Assembly (NCBI RefSeq): GCF_001888185.1
Contig: NZ_CP016364.1
Location: 744,001-808,000, forward strand
DNA length: 64,000 nucleotides
Reading direction: 5' to 3'
DNA from: Phaeobacter porticola
GTDB taxonomy: Bacteria > Pseudomonadota > Alphaproteobacteria > Rhodobacterales > Rhodobacteraceae
Numbering within the stretch: the first letter of the stretch is position 1; the number at the start of each line of letters is the position of its first letter. The position numbers and the translations under genes are program-made. The notes under the pieces were generated by a model. It searched no databases. It saw nothing but the letters and a program-made list of their open reading frames with translations, and was not told the origin of the DNA. Below are positions 25,479-35,383 of this stretch, one piece after another.

Positions 25479-26390
25479 TTAGCGCTCGCCGTCTCCGTCA
25501 GGAGCAAGTCTGCGCACGTATTTTTCGCCGGTATGTCGCTGTAGGAACTCCCGCGCGGTCGGCATATGGCCAACACTTCGGAGGTTCTGAAGGTTGCGAT
25601 AATGGATTGTATAGATATCGCGATCTTCGGGCAGGGGTTCGCCTTTCAGCTTGCCGCCCAGAATGTAGTGCTGTTCTTCCGGTAGGATGTTCCAGTCCAG
25701 CCCGGCACGCCGGATCGCAGCGGGGAGCGTCATCTGATCCAGATAGGGACGCCGCTTGTCCAGACTCTCAACACGGTCAATAATCTGCGCGGTGTCGTAC
25801 CAGACATCGGGGAACCGGCCCTTGCCGCTGACGTCCTGTTCTGGAAATGCCACCAGCCCCGCACTGAAATAGGGAACAACTTTCCCCTTGCTGCGGCGCA
25901 TCAATTCATAGCGTTCTGGTGGAATCTCTATGTTGAGCGCGCCATAGATCACATCCCAGATGGACTGATCGCCCCACAGCATCGACGCTGCCATCGAGCA
26001 AGAGACCATACCCGGTTTGAGGATGTTCGCGGGGGTATTTTCACGCAGACACAAGACATCTGAGTCCACGAACATCGAGTAGGCACTGTCGCGTTTTTCC
26101 AAAGCGGCCAGGATCTTGTTGCCATGGGGGTAGGCGGGGTCAAACCGATCATCGGTGCGAAAGGTTCGGACCTCGGCACCCATCATCTCATGCGCGCGCA
26201 GCACCCCCGGATGCAGCTCGTCATAACGGTGCTCGGGGCAATACCCCACTGCTTTGACGCTGGCCGGAAAGCAGGATCTGATCGAGGCCAGAAGCGAGCA
26301 GGCCAGGATCTGATAGTCCGGCGGCTCGACAATATAGAAGATGGTCAGATCGCTGGTTTCTTCCATGGCTTCTGGGCCCGACTGCATCAT
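25479..26390 (-). CDS. Glycosyltransferase, GT8-like fold (DSD motif)
   Basis: A 303-residue soluble protein. An early LTIFYIVEPPDYQILACSLL strand is typical of GT-A nucleotide binding, and MFVDSDVLCL holds the DxD metal site. The later LDQMTLPAAIRRAGL and LPEEQHYILGG segments recur in GT8-like and capsular-type transferases. It overlaps the next upstream transferase by four bases, so the pair is co-translated. The donor sugar and acceptor are unknown. The exact start (Met1, Met2 or Met9 of this frame) is uncertain. Confidence 0.75.
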   Translation of the reverse strand: MMQSGPEAMEETSDLTIFYIVEPPDYQILACSLLASIRSCFPASVKAVGYCPEHRYDELHPGVLRAHEMMGAEVRTFRTDDRFDPAYPHGNKILAALEKRDSAYSMFVDSDVLCLRENTPANILKPGMVSCSMAASMLWGDQSIWDVIYGALNIEIPPERYELMRRSKGKVVPYFSAGLVAFPEQDVSGKGRFPDVWYDTAQIIDRVESLDKRRPYLDQMTLPAAIRRAGLDWNILPEEQHYILGGKLKGEPLPEDRDIYTIHYRNLQNLRSVGHMPTAREFLQRHTGEKYVRRLAPDGDGER

Positions 26391-27196
26391 TTGAGAGCCA
26401 GGCTCGGATCAATACCAACCTGACGGCACATGCGGTCCGCGTAAGAGCCTTCCATAGGTACATTCTTGCGCCACCAGGGCTTGGTGCCATTGGTGTATAG
26501 ATGAACCGATAGGGTGTTTTCGGTAAAATGCCCTTCAACCCGCCCATGTGGATCATAGAAAACATCGTTCAGCTGGAACGGTACCGGATACAGGCAGTCC
26601 GGGCTGAGCGCCTTATCGTAGTCGCCGGTCTGCTGGGCAAAATAGGTAAAGGCCTGGGGGCCAAAGGCCGTGCGCTCGGCCTTGTAAATTCGCACCGGAT
26701 GGGGGTCTGAGGAAAACTTCTCCAGCTTGCGCCGCTGGTTCTTGTTGAACCACGGCGGGGCCTCGGGGAGGTTTTCGTAGTAGTCCAGCAGCATGTCGAT
26801 CAATTCACCCTGCGGCGGGATATAGACAACACCACAATTCAGCGCGCCCCGAAACCCGTGCCCGGCGTAGATGTTCTGCATCTCATCGGGGAAGGGTTTG
26901 TGACAGAAGGCATCGCAATCAATCCAGATCGCATCGGTTTTCTTGATCATCTTGTAGCGAAAGACATTCGATAGAAAGGACGCGCTGGTCTGGTCAACGA
27001 TGGACATGTCGATGTCCATAATCTCTGAGGCGGGCCGGATTTCGACCCCATCCGGCGCGTTCTGCACGTCATCGGTACAATAGAGAATGGTCGGATGCCC
27101 GGCCAGCAAATGCGATTTCAGGCAGAGCTGATTTAGGTAATGCAGCGACTCCCCGATCCACAGCGACGCTACGGGCCGCCGGTTAAGCTCTGTCAT
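26387..27196 (-). CDS. Glycosyltransferase-like protein with DCD motif
   Basis: A 269-residue protein starting with ELNRRPVASLWIGESLHYL, in which LWIGESLHYLNQLCLKSHL is a typical GT-A opening strand and helix. IWIDCDAFCHKPF is the DxD metal site. ALNCGVVYIPPQGELIDM resembles the acceptor-side strand of GT32/GT44-like transferases. ATG 27196 follows GGAG. Its partner is the downstream overlapping transferase. A role in surface glycan synthesis is inferred; no sugar transporter or polymerase lies nearby. Confidence 0.72.
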   Translation of the reverse strand: MTELNRRPVASLWIGESLHYLNQLCLKSHLLAGHPTILYCTDDVQNAPDGVEIRPASEIMDIDMSIVDQTSASFLSNVFRYKMIKKTDAIWIDCDAFCHKPFPDEMQNIYAGHGFRGALNCGVVYIPPQGELIDMLLDYYENLPEAPPWFNKNQRRKLEKFSSDPHPVRIYKAERTAFGPQAFTYFAQQTGDYDKALSPDCLYPVPFQLNDVFYDPHGRVEGHFTENTLSVHLYTNGTKPWWRKNVPMEGSYADRMCRQVGIDPSLALK

Positions 27197-27433
27197 GAAA
27201 ATCTCCGCTCTTTGCCGTCGCATATTATTCTGCGTTCTCTCTGGCTTTCTGCCACGTCGCAGGGTCGTATTGCAATCTTCTGTTCCGGGCCGGTGGACGC
27301 AATCGCACTACGCAGGCGCAATGGCACCATGCAGACCTGTGTCCCAGTGCAATCGGCAGCCCTGGTGACGCGTTTTTTGCTGTCCCTGTGGGCGGGCCTA
27401 TGGCAGGTTTGACAGGACAAAAATGATGGGCCG

Positions 27434-29410
27434 ATGGCCTGCGGGCAGAACAAATCTGATATGGCGAAACGACACCAGGATGAACAGCGCGACTGCGTGG
27501 TCTCCGATATTTTCGGAACGGTTGATTTTGCACTGACGCAGCATATCAGCCCGCATGGCCGTGTCACGGCCGTGTCGATGATGAAAGACGAAGGCCCTTT
27601 TGTGCTGGAATGGGTCGCCCATCATCTGGCCATCGGCTTCACCGATTTGCTTGTTTATACCAATGACTGCTCTGACGGTACGGATGACATGTTGATCCGG
27701 CTAGAGAAACTGGGCCTGGCGCATCACCGGCGCAATGACATCCCCGACGGGATGCGACCGCAGCCCTCGGCCCTGAAATACGCGCAGAAGGATCCACTGG
27801 TCAGGGCCAGCGATTGGGTGCTGGTGTTTGATGCCGATGAATTCTTGTGCATTCGCCACGGCGATGGGTCACTGGACGACATGATTGCCGCCGCCAAGGA
27901 TGTGGAGGCCAATGGTATCGTGATCACCTGGCGGACCTTTGGCTCGGGCGGGGTGCATCACTGGTCGCGTGACCTGGTGACCGAACAATATCTCTATGCG
28001 GCGCCGGCGATGTGGAACAAGGGCTGGGGCGTAAAAACCCTGTTTCAGTTCGACCCCGAGTATTGGGTGCTGGGTATCCATCGTCCCAAGATCAAGAATA
28101 AACACCTTAAGACCGGTTTCCCGGACAGTGTGAACTGGCTCAATGGCTCTGGACAGCCGATGGAGGACTACTTCAAGTATCGCGGCTGGCGGTCGATTGT
28201 GCGCACGGTCGGGTATGACTGGGCCCAGATGAACCACTATGCGGTCAAATCCATCGACAGCTACGCGATCCGCAAATTTCGCGGCAATGTGAACAATAAG
28301 AAAGACAAGTATAACGCCGATTACTGGGCATTGCAGGATCGCAATGAGGTGTTTGACGATGCCATTCTGCGCCATCGCGCCCGACGTGACGAGATCCTCG
28401 CCCAGCTGTTGCAGGATCCGGTGTTACACCAGCTGCACCATAACGCCATCGACCGAGCCGAGGCGCGGCTGGCCGAGTTCAAGGACAGCCCCGCCTATGA
28501 CGAGCTGGTCACGGGGCTAAAGACAGCATCAGACGTTCCGATCACCCAGGTGGTGGCCACACCGCCAAAGCCACGGGATCCAGCCCAGATCGCAGCCCTG
28601 ATGTCCGATGTCGAAGCACAGCGCAACACCCGCCCGAAATCGGAACGCCGCCACAAGGCGCATGTCGATTGGGGAACCGCGAGCGATATCTATGTCAATG
28701 AGACGATCAATCTGGACAATGACATCGCGGTCGAGCTGTTCCCCAATCGCGGGCTAAAGATCCCTGCAGACCCACGTGTTTTCAGACCGTCGGCGTTGCA
28801 GTTGATTGCGGATGGCAAATTCGAACGCAATTCAGCGCGCCGTATTCCGAAACTGCTGCAACCGGGGATGTCCTATCTGGAAGTCGGGGCCGGGGCAGGT
28901 GTCTTGCCTGCGATCATCGCAACAGAGCATCCGACCGTTACTGTGACAGCGCAGGAAGACAACCCGGGCCTCGCCCAGATGGCTGCGCGGATCTGGCAGG
29001 CGAATGGATTGAAACCCGGACCAAGGCTTCGCTTGGCGACAGACCCGCTGTTCGACGGATCGGATGGGGCGCAGGCTGCGCGTCGGTTGCGGTGGTTCAT
29101 GGATGAGGTGGCCTGTGACGTTCTGGTTCTGAACGACCCACGTGTTGATGAACCCATGCTGACCGCGGCGCTTGATGCTCAGGATGAAACTGCAGCCCAA
29201 GGGCCAAACGCGCGTCCGCTGGCGATCGTGTTGGGTGCACGCGCCCTGGCGGGTGCGATGGATGAGCCCCGCGCCCTCAGGGCTCTGGCCAAAATGGGCT
29301 ACCACCCACCCGCAGACAATCCTCTGGCCTCGGCTCTCCTGCTGATGCTACAGGCACCGGCGGCCCCCGGACCTCAGCCGCCGCCGGACGCCGGTGACAG
29401 CACGCAATAG
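27434..29410 (+). CDS. Bifunctional GT2-type glycosyltransferase with C-terminal methyltransferase-like domain
   Basis: A 658-residue soluble protein. Residues about 40-330 form a GT2/GT92-like domain: VSMMKDEGPFVLEWVAHHL, the YTNDCSDGTDDML nucleotide-binding turn and VLVFDADEFLCI as the DxD site. Near residues 480-495 LEVGAGAGVLPAIIATEHP is a SAM-binding glycine motif, so the C-terminal third is probably an FkbM-like methyltransferase, but its active site is unclear. The tail is proline-rich. Start is ATG 27434 or ATG 27461. It is divergent from the two preceding transferases. Confidence 0.75.
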   Translation: MACGQNKSDMAKRHQDEQRDCVVSDIFGTVDFALTQHISPHGRVTAVSMMKDEGPFVLEWVAHHLAIGFTDLLVYTNDCSDGTDDMLIRLEKLGLAHHRRNDIPDGMRPQPSALKYAQKDPLVRASDWVLVFDADEFLCIRHGDGSLDDMIAAAKDVEANGIVITWRTFGSGGVHHWSRDLVTEQYLYAAPAMWNKGWGVKTLFQFDPEYWVLGIHRPKIKNKHLKTGFPDSVNWLNGSGQPMEDYFKYRGWRSIVRTVGYDWAQMNHYAVKSIDSYAIRKFRGNVNNKKDKYNADYWALQDRNEVFDDAILRHRARRDEILAQLLQDPVLHQLHHNAIDRAEARLAEFKDSPAYDELVTGLKTASDVPITQVVATPPKPRDPAQIAALMSDVEAQRNTRPKSERRHKAHVDWGTASDIYVNETINLDNDIAVELFPNRGLKIPADPRVFRPSALQLIADGKFERNSARRIPKLLQPGMSYLEVGAGAGVLPAIIATEHPTVTVTAQEDNPGLAQMAARIWQANGLKPGPRLRLATDPLFDGSDGAQAARRLRWFMDEVACDVLVLNDPRVDEPMLTAALDAQDETAAQGPNARPLAIVLGARALAGAMDEPRALRALAKMGYHPPADNPLASALLLMLQAPAAPGPQPPPDAGDSTQ

Positions 29411-29514
29411 GGGTGGGGCGATACTCGCGGCAGGCCTGAGATCACCAGTCACGGCCTCGGGCCGACCGCATCAAACATAATAAGTGCGACACAATGGGCA
29501 GGGAAATCGGACGG

Positions 29515-30204
29515 ATGACAGAAAAGAAAATCGGACCATATAAACGCGCGCTGAAAGAGGCTGAAGAAAGAGCCAATGCAACGCGGGTCGAACAGGCCGG
29601 AATCGTGACACATCAGTACCCCGACTATGAGACCTACCGTGAGGTCCAAGTGGCCGGTAACAAAGCAAAGCTACGGATGCAGTTTGTCAAGGAAAGCCAC
29701 ATTCAAGCGCTCAGCACCTATCTTGGCGGAATATTTGATATCATTGATTTTGGTCTGTGCCACGGCACCCGACGCGGGCTTGAGCAGGCCTGGTTCAAGA
29801 CACATCTGCCCGGATCGCCGACCGTCGTGGGGACAGAGATTTCTGACACCGCTGAGGAATTTCCCGATACGGTCCAATGGGATTTTCATGACGAAAACCC
29901 GGATTGGCAGGGCACGGCCGACTTTGTCTATTCCAACAGCTGGGATCACGCCTTCGACCCTGAGAAGGCGTTTGGGAATTGGGCCAAGTCCCTGAAACCC
30001 GGCGGTGTCATTCTGCTGGATTACACCAAGGGACAATCAAGAGACGCGGCAAATGCGCTGGATCCTTTTGGCGCAGATATCGAGGCCTTGGAGGATATGC
30101 TAAGCCGCAGCCTAAAGCCGCATGGTGCCTTGCGTGAAACTCTGGACTGGCGCAAAACCAACAAGGAATATCGCAGCCGCGTGGTCGTCTGGCAGAAAGC
30201 CTGA
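29515..30204 (+). CDS. SAM-dependent methyltransferase-like protein
   Basis: A protein of about 229 residues with an N-terminal helix-rich part (KKIGPYKRALKEAEERANA), FDIIDFGLCHGTRRGLEQAW as the degenerate SAM glycine motif, VVGTEISDTAEEF as the acidic strand, and FVYSNSWDHAFDPEKAF followed by LKPGGVILLDYTKGQS, which is the class I methyltransferase pattern. The start is ATG 29515, behind AGGGAAAT, or ATG 29494. It follows the GT2 gene with an 80-odd base gap and probably acts on a sugar or sugar nucleotide; substrate not known. Confidence 0.7.
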   Translation: MTEKKIGPYKRALKEAEERANATRVEQAGIVTHQYPDYETYREVQVAGNKAKLRMQFVKESHIQALSTYLGGIFDIIDFGLCHGTRRGLEQAWFKTHLPGSPTVVGTEISDTAEEFPDTVQWDFHDENPDWQGTADFVYSNSWDHAFDPEKAFGNWAKSLKPGGVILLDYTKGQSRDAANALDPFGADIEALEDMLSRSLKPHGALRETLDWRKTNKEYRSRVVVWQKA

Positions 30205-30237
30205 AGTACAGGCGACCAGAGGGCTGGTAGATCTCCC

Positions 30238-31119
30238 TTACTTGGTCGCAGCGTTGATCTGCCGTAGTTGCCTGCGCGCAAAACCATGTCCATGCTCTCG
30301 GTGCAAAGCCTTGCAGGCGCGATGGGCAAGCGGGCCGTTCCCCCGGGCGAGGGCCGCCGCAAGAAACGGTTTTGCCCAGGCCTTATTGGCGCGTTTGTTG
30401 CGCAGCAGACGGAAAAAATCGGCATCAACCCGGCCTGAACCGGGATAGGTCGTCATCAGATGATCAAGCGCCCCTGCCTTGGCCAGGACGCGGATCAGCG
30501 TGTGCCCTGCATAGGGAATAGGCACCTGGGTCAGACCCGGCGTTTGCAGGCGCTGTGCGTGTAGCCAATCTTCGCGCACCTGGGGGTCATAGAAAACATG
30601 CCCGCCGGAAATGCGCCCGACATAGTGCGCCGCGTCCAGATAATCCGGGGTCTGCCAGTCGAATTTGCGGTACGGATAGGGGTAGCGCCGTTCAAACGGC
30701 GCGATCTCGCGGTTCAGGGTCGATTGCGGGCTAAAGGCCAGCACCCGTGCACCGGGCACCAGACCTGCAAAACACAGTGCTGCGAACCCCCCCATGGATG
30801 TCCCGGTAAAAACGATGTTCTGAAACCGCTTAAAGAAACCCTGCGCCTGCAGCTCGGCTATCTGGTCCGGGGCTTCAGCGCTGCGATACCAATCCTTGTG
30901 ATGGGATTGCACGCCCAGCACGCTATAGTTCGACTCGGTTGCCCGGCTCTGCATCCAGACAGGCCAAGGTCGTTCCGTGGGGCGTTCATTGATGGATGCG
31001 AGATTGTCAAAGGTGACCAGCAACGTGTCCGATTTCAGACGTGCAACCAGATCACAGTCTTTTCCCGCGACCCAGAAATCGCCGCCTGTCACCGCCTGTG
31101 AGACGCTTGTCGTTTGCAT
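30238..31119 (-). CDS. Alpha/beta-hydrolase-like protein of glycan cluster
   Basis: A 293-residue protein. IVFTGTSMGGFAALCFAGL is a hydrolase nucleophile elbow (GxSxGG, Ser in GTSMGG). A later Asp and the IPYAGHTLIRVLAKAG His complete a plausible triad. The C-terminus carries basic tetratricopeptide-like helices (AWAKPFLAAALARGNGPLAHRACKAL). ATG 31119 is preferred over an upstream TTG. It lies between a methyltransferase and a transferase gene. An acyl-ester or glycan-ester hydrolase role is inferred. Confidence 0.65.
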   Translation of the reverse strand: MQTTSVSQAVTGGDFWVAGKDCDLVARLKSDTLLVTFDNLASINERPTERPWPVWMQSRATESNYSVLGVQSHHKDWYRSAEAPDQIAELQAQGFFKRFQNIVFTGTSMGGFAALCFAGLVPGARVLAFSPQSTLNREIAPFERRYPYPYRKFDWQTPDYLDAAHYVGRISGGHVFYDPQVREDWLHAQRLQTPGLTQVPIPYAGHTLIRVLAKAGALDHLMTTYPGSGRVDADFFRLLRNKRANKAWAKPFLAAALARGNGPLAHRACKALHREHGHGFARRQLRQINAATK

Positions 31120-31367
31120 CAATGCTGTCACTACATCTGCCCTGCTGGCGCGGATCAACGGTTTTGTCCTGGTTCGTCCGGTGCTGTCCGCGTCGCACCG
31201 TATCGGTGCGTTGATAAATTTTGTAACCCACTTCGCTAGGGGCGATCAATGCTCACCATAATCGGGCAGCGCCCTGTCGCGGTCCTATTGCAGGCAGACG
31301 ACGGCCACCAAATTGACAGTGTTTAAGCCGAACTGATAGTGTGAATTCAAAATGTTAGGGCAGCAGT

Positions 31368-32216
31368 ATGCAGGTGTTTGGGTATATCCGGTTTTCCTAT
31401 CTGGGCCGCAGTGACGCGCGGCTGTCACGGGTGCCTGGTGCCACGCAGGCGGAGTACTTTCAGCGCCTCTTTGACCCTTTGCGCATGGAAACCCGGTTTC
31501 ATTTCTTTGAAAAGATCTGCCTGCCGTCAATCAAGGCGCAATCGGATCAGGAGTTCACAATTTTAGTCATGGCGTCGCAGGACATGCCACAGCCCTACAA
31601 GACTCGGCTGGCGGCGGCTGTTGCAGACATCCCGCAGATCCGCCTGTGCTATAGCGATGTGCCTAATATCCTGCATGCGTTCCGTCCTATCGTCAAAGAG
31701 CTGACAGAGGGGATGGTGGAGAATTCGATCCATTTCAGAATGGATGATGATGATGCCATCGGGGCCGGGTTGATTGGCGATTTGCGCCGGATGGCGCAAC
31801 ATGCCGAACCGGGTACGCTGTTGTCATTGCCACGCGGGTTTCATCTGTTTGCGCATCAGGGCCGCCCATATCTGCTGCCCAAGATCGAAGCCTTTATCGC
31901 GATCGGCTTTGCCTTCGTGAATGCCCCGGACAATATCCGCAACCCCTATGCCAGCGCGCATCAAAAGGCTTTTCACCGGGTGCCGTCAATGATGGAGCCG
32001 CGCCCGCATTCCTATATTCATGTCGCACATTCAGCGGCCGATACGCGCGATATGCACGCCAAGCGGGTCGCGCGGCTGCTCAAGAACGTACCGGATTATG
32101 ACACCGCAGCGTTTCAGGATCAGCTTCGGGCGGATTTTGCAGCAGCTTTTCCGCACAGCTCACTGGAGGAGGTTTTTTCGACAATCCAGTCGGTGCCCGA
32201 TGCAATTTCGCAATAG
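31368..32216 (+). CDS. Putative rhamnosyltransferase-type glycosyltransferase
   Basis: A 282-residue protein matching the putative rhamnosyltransferase family by its opening QVFGYIRFSYLGRSD, the FFEKICLPSIKAQSDQEF segment, FRMDDDDAIGAGLI as the acidic metal site and the conserved SLPRGFHLF strand. It is soluble. RBS GGGCAGCAG is weak. It stands alone, convergent with the RTX gene and divergent from the hydrolase. The donor sugar is predicted by family name only and has not been shown here. Confidence 0.75.
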   Translation: MQVFGYIRFSYLGRSDARLSRVPGATQAEYFQRLFDPLRMETRFHFFEKICLPSIKAQSDQEFTILVMASQDMPQPYKTRLAAAVADIPQIRLCYSDVPNILHAFRPIVKELTEGMVENSIHFRMDDDDAIGAGLIGDLRRMAQHAEPGTLLSLPRGFHLFAHQGRPYLLPKIEAFIAIGFAFVNAPDNIRNPYASAHQKAFHRVPSMMEPRPHSYIHVAHSAADTRDMHAKRVARLLKNVPDYDTAAFQDQLRADFAAAFPHSSLEEVFSTIQSVPDAISQ

Positions 32217-32414
32217 GCGACATTGGGGCATTTCTGTCACCTGACATCGGCTTTTGCGACCGTGCCTGCCCCTTTGATGCCGCCCTTTGGCGCATTTTAA
32301 GCGCGACTTGCGACCGCCAACAACGGTGCTCGCTTTTTTGGGTCGCGGCTGGGGACGGGCGTATTGCCGCCATTGGTCAGCAGGCCCGATCTTGGTGTCG
32401 TGCCGGGGCTGCGA

Positions 32415-34352
32415 TCAGAAGATCAGCTCCGGCATGTTCTCTTCGTCATCATCGGCAAATAGTTCGTCTTCCTCAACGGGCTGGGTGAACAGCAGGGACA
32501 CCAGATCGTCGGCAGCCAGGGTCGCAAACGGCGGTTCCGCAGCGTCCGGGGCCTGCTCTGCCTCGGGATCAGATGCGTCGTCCTCTGTCGTCTCGGCATC
32601 TGGTTCCAAAGTTGGCGCTTCGTCGTCGGCGACCTCTGCATCCGAAGGATCGGGTTCCTGCGGCGCCTCCACTGAATCCTGGTCATCAGCGTCAGTTTCA
32701 TCGCGCTGGCTAAGGCTGGCCTCGGCGAGCCTGTCCATTGCGGGCGCGTGTTCCACGCCCTCACCGGACGCCGCCCCGCCATCACCGTCCTCACCGTCAT
32801 TACTTTCGCCGCTGCCGTCGCCCTCGCGCCAGGTCTCGCCATCCTCGGTGACCACCAGCTCCAAATACTCACGGCTGGCTTCGACGCCTTCAGCATCGGT
32901 GCCGACCACGGTCATCTGATAAACATTGTCACGGTCCAGATCCCATACGTCATCCACGGAAGGGTCGTACCAGTCCTGATAGGTGACTGCGCCGGTCTCT
33001 GTATCGACCTGGAACAGTGCCGCATCATCGCCTTCGAGGGTGAACAGCAGGCCAGAGCCTTCGCCGCCACCACCGCCAGCTTCACCACCACCACCGCCTT
33101 CGTTCAGCCCGATCGCGCCGTCGTCGTCGATATCCGCGTCAAACTGTTCCTCGACCGCCTGCACATCCTCCAACAGGACCGGGGTGCTGATCAGGCCATC
33201 CGCGCCAACATCGCTATAGCTGTAGCTGCCATCGGCACTGTTTTCCCATAGCACGATAAACCCGGTTTCGCTGCTTTCCGCATGGATCGCGGCCAGATCA
33301 GGAAGGCTATCAGGCCCGACACTGCCGTTTGTGTCCTGCAAACTGGTCTGCTGGTCGCCAGACTCCAGAATATAGCTCGTGCCATCGGCAGAGATCAGCA
33401 AACGCACATCGCCGCTGGTTTCAACAACAGAGGGCTGCGCCGCGCTGGTCCAACCGCCGGATTCGAGGATGTCGTCATAAGAGACAGAGATATCTCCGAA
33501 ATCGAGAAACTCGATATCGGATTCGACGATATCAATGCCTTCGCCTGTGACGGTCAGTGCCCCATTGGTCACCGAGACAGTGTAATCCAGCGCATTCAGG
33601 TTGAAGAGCGCGTAATCCGTGCCGTCCCCGCCCTGCAATAAATCATTGCCAAGGCCGCCATTCAGCGCATCATTCCCAGCACCGCCACTCAGGCTGTCAT
33701 CGCCGGCGCCACCGCTGATCAGATCGTCGTGATCTTGCCCCAGCAGGGTGTCATTGCCGTCACCGCCGTTCATCAGATCATTGCCGGTGCCGCCTTCGCC
33801 ATAGAACGAAGAGCCAGCTGTGCTGCCGTCAAGAAAGTCATCACCGGCATCAAGGAAAATCCGGTCGGAATCCTCAGGAATCCCGATGAACACCAGATCA
33901 TCCCCATCGCCGCCGTGGATTTCGTCATTGCCCTGGCTGCCCGCCAGCGTGTCGTTGCCCGCGCCTCCCCAGATCGTATCGGTGCCGATGCTGCCAATCA
34001 GCTCGTCATCACCGTCGCGGCCATAGATCAGATCATTGCCGTCACGACCGAACACATGGTCATTGCCCGCACCTGAGTCGATGACGTCATCGCCATACAG
34101 CCCTTCAATCTCATCATCGCCATCGCCACCATTAAGCGTGTCATTGCCATAGCCGCCGCGCAGCGTATCGGCACCATCGCCGCCATCCAGCACGTCATTT
34201 CCGCCATCGCCTTGCAGGGAATCATTGCCAAGGCCACCCAGCAACGTGTCATGGCCAGCGCCGCCGACCAGCATGTTGTTGGCCTCGTTGCCCGTCAGCA
34301 GATCATCACCGGGCCCGCCGGTTAGGATTATATCATCTGGTCCGATTGGCAT
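32415..34352 (-). CDS. RTX-type calcium-binding protein with N-terminal nonapeptide repeats
   Basis: A 645-residue acidic protein. Residues about 10-260 hold many GGxGxDxLx nonapeptides (for example [15 protein letters not shown]), expected to fold as calcium-loaded beta rolls. A cadherin-like segment ([20 protein letters not shown]) lies near residues 435-505, followed by an Asp/Glu-rich tail ending in [14 protein letters not shown]. There is no signal peptide, which fits type I secretion, but no secretion genes are nearby. Most RTX proteins carry the repeats near the C-terminus, so the N-terminal placement is unusual. Confidence 0.88.
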   Translation of the reverse strand: MPIGPDDIILTGGPGDDLLTGNEANNMLVGGAGHDTLLGGLGNDSLQGDGGNDVLDGGDGADTLRGGYGNDTLNGGDGDDEIEGLYGDDVIDSGAGNDHVFGRDGNDLIYGRDGDDELIGSIGTDTIWGGAGNDTLAGSQGNDEIHGGDGDDLVFIGIPEDSDRIFLDAGDDFLDGSTAGSSFYGEGGTGNDLMNGGDGNDTLLGQDHDDLISGGAGDDSLSGGAGNDALNGGLGNDLLQGGDGTDYALFNLNALDYTVSVTNGALTVTGEGIDIVESDIEFLDFGDISVSYDDILESGGWTSAAQPSVVETSGDVRLLISADGTSYILESGDQQTSLQDTNGSVGPDSLPDLAAIHAESSETGFIVLWENSADGSYSYSDVGADGLISTPVLLEDVQAVEEQFDADIDDDGAIGLNEGGGGGEAGGGGGEGSGLLFTLEGDDAALFQVDTETGAVTYQDWYDPSVDDVWDLDRDNVYQMTVVGTDAEGVEASREYLELVVTEDGETWREGDGSGESNDGEDGDGGAASGEGVEHAPAMDRLAEASLSQRDETDADDQDSVEAPQEPDPSDAEVADDEAPTLEPDAETTEDDASDPEAEQAPDAAEPPFATLAADDLVSLLFTQPVEEDELFADDDEENMPELIF

Positions 34353-34549
34353 TTGGCACCCCCATGCGTTTGATGCTCAAAGGTCTTATTTTGATGAAAA
34401 TGTGACAAGCAGTTATTGTGAATTTTCACCAAAAGCCATCATAGCGCGCCATGATGCTTAACGGGTGCTTAGGTGAAATTAACAGTGTCTGAACTGTGCG
34501 GGTATTGTTGCGTATATGCGCATGAAAGATCCAGTTGGTTATCCGCGAA

Positions 34550-35314
34550 TCAACGCCGCAGCAGATAGATATCCATGATCCAACCGTGATCGGCGCGGGC
34601 TTTGGCGCGGGTTTCGATGATCTGATCGGTGACCTCGTCCAGCGGGCCCGAGATCGAAATCTCGTTCTCCATCCCGGCATAGGCAGTCCACCAGATTTCA
34701 ACGCCATCAGCCTCAAGCGACTGGAACGAACAGGCCCCGTCCAGCATCACAACCAGCGTCTCGGTCCCCTCCGGCCAGCCCGCATCGCGCAGCTGCCGCC
34801 CGGTGGTGATGGTGAAGGGGCCGTTGATGGTATTGATCGGGATCGCATGCGCCGCCGTCAGCGCCTGAATGGAGGTAATGCCGGGAATGACGCGCAGGGC
34901 AATCTCGGTCCGCGTCTTCAGCCGGTCTGCAATCCGCATCGTGCTGTCATAAAGCGAGGGATCTCCCCAGACCAGAAATCCAACCGCGCCGCCCTCGGGC
35001 AGGTGGGTGGTGATGGTCTGCCACCAGATCTCGGCAATGGCGTCATGCCAGTCGTCGACACGCTGTCGGTAATCCTGTGTCGCCTCATCCCGCACCGGCA
35101 AGTCGAATTCCACGATACGGGGGGCTTCACCGGTCTGGCCATGACCCCGGATCGCCTCAGCACAGATTGCTTGACGCAGCCCGGCCAGATCGTCCTTACC
35201 GGTCCCTTTGTTGGGGATCAGGATCAGATCCTGCGCGTTCAGTGCCTCAACAGCCTGCAGGGTCAGATGCTGCGGGTTGCCGGTGCCGATACCGATCAGG
35301 GTGAGGTCAATCAT
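34550..35314 (-). CDS. cobF: Precorrin-6A synthase (deacetylating), CobF
   Basis: A 254-residue SAM-dependent C1 methyltransferase of the aerobic cobalamin path that methylates C-1 of precorrin-5 and releases acetate to give precorrin-6A. It starts DLTLIGIGTGNPQHLTLQA, the tetrapyrrole-methylase P-loop-like strand, and has VGFLVWGDPSLYDSTM and VIPGITSIQALTAAHAIP. CobF is specific to the aerobic route. It follows cbiM but is separated from it by a terminator at 35331-35360. Confidence 0.93.
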   Translation of the reverse strand: MIDLTLIGIGTGNPQHLTLQAVEALNAQDLILIPNKGTGKDDLAGLRQAICAEAIRGHGQTGEAPRIVEFDLPVRDEATQDYRQRVDDWHDAIAEIWWQTITTHLPEGGAVGFLVWGDPSLYDSTMRIADRLKTRTEIALRVIPGITSIQALTAAHAIPINTINGPFTITTGRQLRDAGWPEGTETLVVMLDGACSFQSLEADGVEIWWTAYAGMENEISISGPLDEVTDQIIETRAKARADHGWIMDIYLLRR

Positions 35315-35330
35315 CGCGGGGCCTTTCAGA

Positions 35331-35360
35331 CAAAAACACGGCCCCGAAGGCGGGGCCGTG
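35331..35360 (-). terminator. Rho-independent terminator between cbiM and cobF
   Basis: On the minus strand CACGGCCCCG and CGGGGCCGTG form a perfect 10-bp stem with a CCTT loop, followed by TTTTTG. It should stop most transcripts leaving cbiM, so cobF needs read-through or its own promoter. Confidence 0.85.
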
Positions 35361-35383
35361 CCGGTTCATTCATGTGCCAAGGA

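Noticed and set aside
33550-34330. Repetitive GC-rich stretch as a CRISPR array or satellite
   Set aside because: The repeats have a 27-base-like period from RTX nonapeptide codons and vary as protein repeats do; no spacers are seen.
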